Below are positions 7,865 to 14,742 of a stretch of 22,272 nt of DNA, in pieces; position 1 is the stretch's first letter; each line of letters opens with the position of its first letter. The notes beneath the pieces were generated by a model, which was not told the DNA's origin, searched no databases, and saw only the letters and a program-made list of their open reading frames with translations. The position numbers and the translations under genes are program-made. Source of the stretch: Hepatocystis sp. ex Piliocolobus tephrosceles (Eukaryota; Apicomplexa; Aconoidasida; Haemosporida; Plasmodiidae); assembly GCA_902459845.2 (NCBI GenBank), contig CABPSV020000221.1:1-22272 (forward strand), given 5' to 3'.

Positions 7865-10111
7865 TTAAGTAGGAATAGGTGTTATGCACTCAGAAGAAGA
7901 AACCTTTTGGTAATCTGAAACATGTTCTATATCATAACGGCGCATTATAGTTGCTATGGTTGGTTTTAAAACTCCAGGTTGTATTGCTTCTTTTTGTAAG
8001 AATTTATAAAAATCATTACCTTTATACACTTCAGATAAAGGTGGTATAGCATCAAAATTTTCAAATTGCATTAATATTTTCATTTCTTCGTTATAAGAAT
8101 TTTCTTTTTCATAAACTAATTCTGTAATATAATCACTAATTTTTGTTGTATCGTTTTTTAAAGAATTTTTATTAGGGTTACTTATCCAAAATCCATCATT
8201 ATTATCATAGTTAATTTTTCCATATTTATTATTGCTTTTAAATACATCTTTCCCCAATTCTTTTTTATTTTTTAACATATTAAAAACATGTTTTTCATAT
8301 ATATTTCCCATATGTAAATTTTTAACAGCTGGGTGATAATTTTTTCTATCAAAATTATCTTCATACATTATAGGCATTCCAATGTTATTTCTAAGTGAAG
8401 GAGCCATTTCCACAGGTACTTTTATTGTTCCTGTATGTTTTTTAGTAATTTTTGGGTACTTTAATACAAGATTAACTGAATCATTACAATCTTTCATAAA
8501 ACTTAGCACTTTATTATTTTTTACATACGAATCTACTGCATTAAGTCCATGTGGAACTAATGGCAATTTAGTAAATATAACACTAGGCATTTTTACTTTA
8601 TTATTTTTTATGTCGTCTAATGAATAGCTTTTTAATTTTTTTTTATGAATTCTGTTATATTGGTTATCACTTTTATATATGTTATCATGGGTACTAAGAT
8701 CAAAATTTTTATTTTCCGACTTTGTACTTTTTAACGATTGTATTACGTTTTCAGAATTATATTTTTTTTTCAGTAATAATGTATCATTATTTTCGTGATC
8801 CAAGAAAGTAGTGTTTTTACGATTTGACCCAAATGATTTGTGTTCATTTGGTGAATAATATTTCATTTCTAATGTATTAGTTTTATTTTGATTAAGTGTT
8901 TTTCCATTCGAATGATAAGTATTATATTTATTTTCATCATTATTCATACTAGGTAATATTTGTATACTTCCTAAATTCCTATAACTTGTATTTAAATTTG
9001 TTGTGTTTTTTGTTTGACATAATGTAACAGATGAACTCAATGGACACTTGTTGAAACTTTTATCATCATAAACACGACTAGCAGAATCGCAACGTTTTTC
9101 AACAAAGGTATTTTTATCATTAGTTGAAATAATGTTGTTATTCGTACACAATATACTATTATTTTGTGAGTTGTTCTGATTATTGTAACATATGAGAGAG
9201 TTTTTTACGTTTTCAGATTGGTCTTTAGTAGCTGATTGTGTTTTAGTGGCTGATTGTGTTTTAGTGTCTGATTGTGTTTTAGTAGCTGACTGTGTTTTAT
9301 TATCAAATTTGTTAGACTTTATCTTGATGTTTTTTGTTAGGCTACTCAAATGTTCAATATCTTTTGTACATTCAGGTACGTATCTTTCCGTACATTCTGG
9401 TAAACAATCTTCGGCACATTCTGGTAAACAATCTTCGGCACATTCTGGTAAACAATCTTCGGCACATTCTGGTAAACAATCTTCGGCACATTCTGGTAAA
9501 CAATCTTCGGCACATTCAGGTAAACAATCTTCGGCACACTCTGGTAAACAATCTTCAGCACATTCTGTTGCACACCTTTCTATAACATTATTTTTACAAA
9601 GAATTTGTGCTTGTTTTTGATAATGGTGAAATAAATTTGCTTCCAAAACGTCACTTGGTGCTTTCTTTTCTGTACTTTTTAAAGTTTCTGAGGGATTTGT
9701 TCTTGATATTATAGATGAAGTAAATAAACAATTGTTACTATTTTCACCATTATCTACATGCTTATCTGATGTAGATAAATTTTTAATTAAATCGTTGTAT
9801 AATAATGAGACATTGTTTTCATTTGCTGAGCTATTTAAATCACTTGAGTAATATATATTAGTTAAATGTGAGTTTTTATGTGTACACTCAGTCATTTGAC
9901 GAAATAAATCTTCAGTCTGCAAATGAGAACAATTACTATTATTTTCATTTTTTGAACTTTTTAATTCATCGTCATACATTTTCAAAATGTTTGTAATATT
10001 ATGTTTGCTCGATAAATTACTATTAACAAGCATATCGTTATATTTATTCAAATTAAATAACGAATCCGAATTTGTGTTACTGTTATTTTTGTAACTATTA
10101 TTGTTCGACAT
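7865..10111 (-). CDS. Unrecognised 748-aa protein with cysteine-rich octapeptide repeats
   Basis: I do not recognise this protein. The ATG at 10109-10111 opens 748 codons without interruption. There is no signal peptide or membrane segment. Residues 1-180 are Asn/Ser-rich. Residues ~183-245 contain seven near-perfect CAEDCLPE units followed by two degenerate ones (CTERYVPE, CTKD). Residues ~272-300 are five KTQSAT-like hexapeptides. The middle is Asn/Lys-rich. The C-terminal ~240 residues (from MPSVIFTKLPLVPHG at ~507) are less repetitive and probably form the conserved domain, with MAPSLRNNIGMPIMYEDNF and IQPGVLKPTIATIMRRYDIE as recognisable stretches. The start lies 1.4 kb from the divergent MINDY gene. 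A 12/13-bp array sits 85-235 nt upstream. It is probably a conserved apicomplexan protein of unknown function. Confidence 0.87.
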   Translation of the reverse strand: MSNNNSYKNNSNTNSDSLFNLNKYNDMLVNSNLSSKHNITNILKMYDDELKSSKNENNSNCSHLQTEDLFRQMTECTHKNSHLTNIYYSSDLNSSANENNVSLLYNDLIKNLSTSDKHVDNGENSNNCLFTSSIISRTNPSETLKSTEKKAPSDVLEANLFHHYQKQAQILCKNNVIERCATECAEDCLPECAEDCLPECAEDCLPECAEDCLPECAEDCLPECAEDCLPECAEDCLPECTERYVPECTKDIEHLSSLTKNIKIKSNKFDNKTQSATKTQSDTKTQSATKTQSATKDQSENVKNSLICYNNQNNSQNNSILCTNNNIISTNDKNTFVEKRCDSASRVYDDKSFNKCPLSSSVTLCQTKNTTNLNTSYRNLGSIQILPSMNNDENKYNTYHSNGKTLNQNKTNTLEMKYYSPNEHKSFGSNRKNTTFLDHENNDTLLLKKKYNSENVIQSLKSTKSENKNFDLSTHDNIYKSDNQYNRIHKKKLKSYSLDDIKNNKVKMPSVIFTKLPLVPHGLNAVDSYVKNNKVLSFMKDCNDSVNLVLKYPKITKKHTGTIKVPVEMAPSLRNNIGMPIMYEDNFDRKNYHPAVKNLHMGNIYEKHVFNMLKNKKELGKDVFKSNNKYGKINYDNNDGFWISNPNKNSLKNDTTKISDYITELVYEKENSYNEEMKILMQFENFDAIPPLSEVYKGNDFYKFLQKEAIQPGVLKPTIATIMRRYDIEHVSDYQKVSSSECITPIPT
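9211..9299 (-). repeat. 18-bp coding repeat: KTQSAT hexapeptide
   Basis: Five hexapeptide units of the form K-T/D-Q-S-A/D-T (residues ~272-300 of the 748-aa protein). They are encoded by 18-bp units whose plus-strand form is gattgtgttttagtagct-like. They follow the cysteine repeat after about 25 non-repetitive residues. Confidence 0.85.
9388..9570 (-). repeat. 24-bp coding repeat: CAEDCLPE octapeptide
   Basis: Seven almost identical 24-bp units (plus strand ctggtaaacaatcttcggcacatt) encode C-A-E-D-C-L-P-E. Near-identity at the DNA level, including third positions, points to recent expansion or gene conversion. Two degenerate units flank it on the C-terminal side. Each unit carries two Cys four residues apart and three acidic residues. 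Confidence 0.9.
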
Positions 10112-10195
10112 TTTTTTGTAACATATATATTAATATAAAAAAAAGTAGTAAATGAATAGTTACTGTACAACAATAGTGGATATTTAAAACAAAAA

Positions 10196-10342
10196 AAAAA
10201 AGGGACAAAAAAATGGGACAAAAAAATGGGACAAAAAAATGGGACAAAAAAAGGGAAAAAAAATGGGACAAAAAATGGGACAAAAAATGGGACAAAAAAT
10301 GGGACAAAAAATGAGACAAAAAATGGGACAAAAAAATGGGAT
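10196..10342. repeat. 12/13-bp GGGAC tandem array upstream of the 7865-10111 gene
   Basis: About twelve units of gggacaaaaaaat or gggacaaaaaat, nine with an exact gggac core and three variants (gggaaa, gagac, gggatt). The array lies 85-235 nt upstream of the ATG at 10111, so on the transcript strand it reads as GTCCCAT separated by T runs. Regular G/C islands in a T-tract background at a promoter-proximal position could be protein-binding sites or simply a minisatellite. Confidence 0.88.
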
Positions 10343-10672
10343 TATGATATATACACTTTATCAAATAAACGTATTTCAAAAAATGAAAAAAAATAGTTTA
10401 AACACATATAATAATTAATAAATTAAAAAAAAAGTAAACAATAGTACATTTGAATAAATATTTTTTTTTATTTACATATTTGTTAAGCGTCTATGTTTAA
10501 ATTTAAAACTTTTTATAAATACAAATTGCTAAGAACACAACAGTTAAAAAAAAAAAAAAAGGTAAAATAAATAATAAATAAAAATAAAATATAGCAAATA
10601 AATAATTTTTTAAACATTAACAAATTATAATAGCAATTGAAAAGATAACTTTTACACATTTATACACACACT

Positions 10673-10728
10673 NNNNNNNNNNNNNNNNNNNNNNNNNNNN
10701 NNNNNNNNNNNNNNNNNNNNNNNNNNNN
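10673..10728. other. Assembly gap (56 N)
   Basis: A run of N bases between cacacact and atatattttt. The true length is unknown. It interrupts the divergent promoter region and probably marks a collapsed A/T-rich repeat. Confidence 0.99.
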
Positions 10729-11344
10729 ATATATTTTTTTCTGCTTTATTATATACAATAATGTTATATTAATTAAAAAAAAAAAAAAAAAAATTTTTAA
10801 CATATTTTTTTTTGTTATATAACAATATAAATAATAATTTTTCTTTTAGTTCTCTTTTTTAGTTTCTTTTTTTCTTTCTTTCATTTTTGCTTTTTTTCTT
10901 ATCATTTTCTTGTCATTTTCTTTTTTTCGTTTTTTCTCCTTTTTTTCGTTTTTTCTTTTTTTCTTTTTTTCTATATTTTTTCTTTTTGCTATTTTTCACT
11001 TTTACTTATATTATAACGATTTAAAATTTTTTTGTTTTATAATTTTAATTATTTTTATGTTTTTTCTTTTCATTTGTACCTTTTTTTATTAATTACTACA
11101 TATAATTTAATTACAGATAAAAATATTATCGAAGCGCGATTTTCTATATTAACATGGAAAGGTTATTGATACTTCATTGGTAATTGGGTATAAATATATA
11201 TGTATGTATATTGTACCTATGTATACCTATTTGTACCCATTTATACTCAGTTTTACCCATTTTCTACTTGTTCAACACATATTTAATACCTATGTAAGTA
11301 CCTATTTCAATACCTACTGAGTACTCATATTCATTTATCTCATT

Positions 11345-11455
<111 letters not shown>

Positions 11456-11515
11456 GTATAATATGTTATGTATATGGTATAATATATTAATGAATTATAA
11501 AAGAAGAATAAAAAA

Positions 11516-13876
11516 ATGCCATCCTTGATTAAACTACATTATGATGAAACTATTGACGAAGAAGAAAACATAATTATTAAATTTTCTGATTACGAAACTT
11601 TTAAATCATATGTAATAAATAAATATAATGAAATATATATGTCAGGAGATTATGAAAGAGCCAATATAAATTATTACACTGTAAAATGGATTAATTTTAT
11701 TAACAGGAAAGTACCCATCTTATTACAAAATAAAAGTGGCCCATGTCCATTGTTATGTATAACTAATATATTATTATTACGTAATCAATTAAAAATAGAT
11801 AAAAAAATAAAAAAAATATCTCAAAGTATACTTGAAAAAAAAATAATGAATATATTATTAGAATCGAATAAAAAAAATGTTATGGACAATAGTTGTTCAT
11901 GTAATTATCGTAAAAATATTATTGAATGTATTGATATAATACCACAACTAAAATATGGATTAGATATAAATTGTAAATTTACAAATATACATTCTTTTGA
12001 ATATACAAAAGGATTATGTATATTTGATATGCTTAATATACCATTATGTCATGGTTGGGTAGTATCATCGGATGATCTCTTTTTTTATTCATATCTAAAG
12101 GATTATTCATATAATGTTATTATAAACAAAATTATCAGATACAATGAATATTATGAGAATAAAAGGAGAAAGGACTTAGAGGATTTACAAAACGAGCAGG
12201 ACAATCTAAGTAAACTCGAAAATGAGGAAGAACAGAACAACAACAATAACGACAACAACAAAAATAACAAACATAACCATGATAATGAAAACACATGGGA
12301 TAAAAAAAATGAAAATAATAAAAAATTAGAAAATAACGAACAATGTATAAATGATGTTATTCCTATATTTCCTGACGATCTCGATAAAAATGGAACAATT
12401 AATAATGTCACTAAAAAAACAGAAACACTTAAAAAAATAGAAAAAAATCCATTTGGAAATACAAATTCTGATAACATTAACAACACAATAAAAAAAAATG
12501 GTAGTTTGTATGATACGAAAGAATATAGCCAAGAGTTATGTAGTGTTAATAGTAGGATTGACAAAAACAGTAATAGTAATGTTAGAAGTATTTCAAGTAG
12601 AAAAAAAACTACTTATATAAACAATAGTAATAATAACATGGGCACTAACAAAATAAATGGTAACATCAGCGAAATAAATACTAATATTAACAAAATGAGT
12701 AGTGTATGTAATAACGTTTTATTTAATCATGAAGAAGAGTTTTTTTCCTCAAACACAAAAATCGATAAAAATAATTCATTTAATGTTTCTAAACATCTTA
12801 TTAATAATAAAAATAACAAAAAAATGTATGACACTAATAATAATTGTTTAGAGGATAATCCTAAATTCCCAGGCGAGTTTATACAAACTAGTAACAACAG
12901 CAGCAACAACAATAGCAGTAACAGTAACAATAGCAGCAACAGTAACAGCAACAACAACAACAACAATAACAACAATAACAGTAACAAAAATAACAGCAAT
13001 AACAACAGCAATATATTTCACAATAATATAATATCTGGTTATAATTCTGAGGAAACTATAAAAGAAAGTAGTAGTACTGTAAAAAAAAAGAATAAGTTAA
13101 ATGAAAAGTCGTTTAAAATTAAGGACCTGTTAAAAAAGTCAAAAGAAGTAGTTAAAATAAAATCTGAAAAAAACGACACTAGTACGAGCAATACAAATGT
13201 GGAAAATATAGATGCGGGAAAAACGGATAAGGAAAAAATTGATACGAAAAAAACGGATTCGAAAAAAACAGATGGGAACAACACTGATACGGACAGCACC
13301 TATACAAAAAACAATGACTTGTATAAAACGTATATTATGGATAATGATAACAGTGAAAATATTATTTTAATAAATCATAATAACATGGATATTAATTTAA
13401 CGCCTTATGAAATCCATGAAGCTATTGTAATTTCTGAATTTCTGGAAACTTATAAAACCCAACTAACATTAGATGGTTTGAAACTATTACAAGAGAATTT
13501 AAATCCAAATGAATTGGTTGCTTTTTTTCGTAATAACCATTTTAACACATTATTTAAATATAATAATAAATTATTTTTATTAGCTGCAGATATTTCATTT
13601 TTACATTTAAATTGTACGTGGGAGTTATTTGACAATGTATATAATGACACCAATTATTATGACAATAATTTTCAGTGTATATCTAATCAAAAAAATAATA
13701 AAATTGATTTGTATAATTCTATGGAGTTTTTAAATAATTATGAAGATGGTTTTTATAATAACCACTATTCTAACAATCATAGCAGTAATAATAATTACAG
13801 TAATAATGATGATTGTTCAAATTCATCCTTTTTAAATAAAAAAAAAAAAAAAAAAAAAAAATGTGTTCTTATGTAA
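11516..13876 (+). CDS. MINDY: MINDY-family (FAM63/DUF544) deubiquitinase with C-terminal CaaX box
   Basis: This is a cysteine protease of the MINDY family, whose characterised members trim K48-linked ubiquitin chains. The catalytic block YYTVKWINF..VPILLQNKSGPCPLL matches the family: Q71 (oxyanion-hole Gln), C77 (nucleophile; the Q-C spacing of six equals that of human MINDY-1) and the catalytic His, H179, in CHGWVV. The second half of the domain follows at ~625-715, with FFRNNHFNTL (H675), LFLLAADISFL and WELFDNV. The halves are separated by ~400 low-complexity residues (~215-620) rich in Asn, including Asn/Ser repeats at ~459-499 and KTD repeats at ~566-600. This explains 786 aa against about 470 in human MINDY-1. 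The tail ends in eight Lys plus CVLM, a farnesylation-type CaaX motif. I see no ubiquitin-binding MIU helix after the domain. The start is the first in-frame ATG, after a 98-A tract. Confidence 0.93.
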   Translation: MPSLIKLHYDETIDEEENIIIKFSDYETFKSYVINKYNEIYMSGDYERANINYYTVKWINFINRKVPILLQNKSGPCPLLCITNILLLRNQLKIDKKIKKISQSILEKKIMNILLESNKKNVMDNSCSCNYRKNIIECIDIIPQLKYGLDINCKFTNIHSFEYTKGLCIFDMLNIPLCHGWVVSSDDLFFYSYLKDYSYNVIINKIIRYNEYYENKRRKDLEDLQNEQDNLSKLENEEEQNNNNNDNNKNNKHNHDNENTWDKKNENNKKLENNEQCINDVIPIFPDDLDKNGTINNVTKKTETLKKIEKNPFGNTNSDNINNTIKKNGSLYDTKEYSQELCSVNSRIDKNSNSNVRSISSRKKTTYINNSNNNMGTNKINGNISEINTNINKMSSVCNNVLFNHEEEFFSSNTKIDKNNSFNVSKHLINNKNNKKMYDTNNNCLEDNPKFPGEFIQTSNNSSNNNSSNSNNSSNSNSNNNNNNNNNNSNKNNSNNNSNIFHNNIISGYNSEETIKESSSTVKKKNKLNEKSFKIKDLLKKSKEVVKIKSEKNDTSTSNTNVENIDAGKTDKEKIDTKKTDSKKTDGNNTDTDSTYTKNNDLYKTYIMDNDNSENIILINHNNMDINLTPYEIHEAIVISEFLETYKTQLTLDGLKLLQENLNPNELVAFFRNNHFNTLFKYNNKLFLLAADISFLHLNCTWELFDNVYNDTNYYDNNFQCISNQKNNKIDLYNSMEFLNNYEDGFYNNHYSNNHSSNNNYSNNDDCSNSSFLNKKKKKKKKCVLM
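12160..13385 (+). repeat. Asn-rich low-complexity insert inside the MINDY catalytic domain
   Basis: Codons ~215-620 encode an Asn/Lys/Asp/Ser-rich segment with a pure Asn/Ser region at about 12891-13012 (aac/agc/agt trinucleotides) and a 12-15-bp KTD repeat at about 13211-13316. It sits between the catalytic HGW motif and the second half of the fold (from NLTPYEIHEAIVISEF). Frame is kept throughout, so it is a genuine protein insert rather than an intron: it has no stops, and its A/C/G-rich trinucleotides differ from T-rich Plasmodium introns. Confidence 0.85.
13838..13861 (+). repeat. Coding poly(A) run of 24 (eight Lys codons)
   Basis: An uninterrupted run of 24 A encodes eight lysines directly before the Cys of the CaaX box and the stop. 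The frame of the final four residues depends on the exact A count. One base more or fewer would give different C-termini without a CaaX box. Confidence 0.85.
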
Positions 13877-13909
13877 AACAAAACGACACATAAATTTATT
13901 ACCCACATG

Positions 13910-13949
<40 letters not shown>

Positions 13950-14587
13950 CGAAATTATATTTTGGACATGAGTTCATATAAACTGGTATTACACATGTTT
14001 ATCCGATTTTATCGTTAATGAAGACATAAGTTAACATTTTTGTTTTAAGTATTATATTTTATCTGATGTTTCTAGTCATGTTAGTACATACCCAATAGGA
14101 ATCTAGTTTTCTTCATTTTTTTGTTTTATTATAAAAACATTATTTAACATGAAATTCAAAAAAAATTGTTTATTTATATTTTATATTTTAAATAAGATTT
14201 CTTTTTTATTTTTAACTACAATAATGTATGTACATATATTTATACACACTTTCATTTTTTGTACTGACTGAAATTATATTATTAAATGCTTCATGACTAA
14301 TGGGTGATGTAATGTTAGCGTATATATCTGCATCTACGAATAGTTATTATTGTATATAAAAATAAATATAAGTGTATATATATATATATACATACATACA
14401 TACATACTCAATTGAAGCAATTAGCTTTTTCTTTTATTTTTTTTTATTTTACGTCACTGATTTTAAATAGAATCATACTATTTATGCATTTTTTTTTATT
14501 GATACAATTCCATATTTTTTGTTTTTTGACATATCTTGTAAATTCTATATATCTATATGCATGTATGTATTTATTGTTTTGTCCAAT

Positions 14588-14638
<51 letters not shown>

Positions 14639-14742
14639 ATGTTGTTACATTGTTTTCACTTTAATATACTGTTACATTCCTTTTTATTAGATCCCCTTTC
14701 CCCCATTGATGTTTTTTTATTTTATTTTTTTATGATAATAAA
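13877..14742. other. Convergent 3' intergenic region
   Basis: The region lies between the stop of the plus-strand MINDY gene and the stop of the minus-strand RPAP3-like gene, so it holds both 3' UTRs. It contains a (TA)n tract at 13912-13942, another near 14374-14391 followed by catacata repeats, and a ~50-base poly(T) at 14587-14636. Open frames here are poly(T)-encoded Phe runs. No gene seen. Confidence 0.7.

Noticed and set aside
9192..9620. Plus-strand 142-codon frame with HSGKQSSA repeats opposite the cysteine repeat
   Set aside because: It is antisense to the near-perfect 24-bp coding repeat of the 748-aa gene; the period keeps every frame open.
10098..10379. Minus-strand 93-codon frame with HFLS repeats upstream of the 748-aa gene
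   Set aside because: It is encoded by the 12/13-bp array and has an unlikely composition; treated as promoter/5' UTR repeat.
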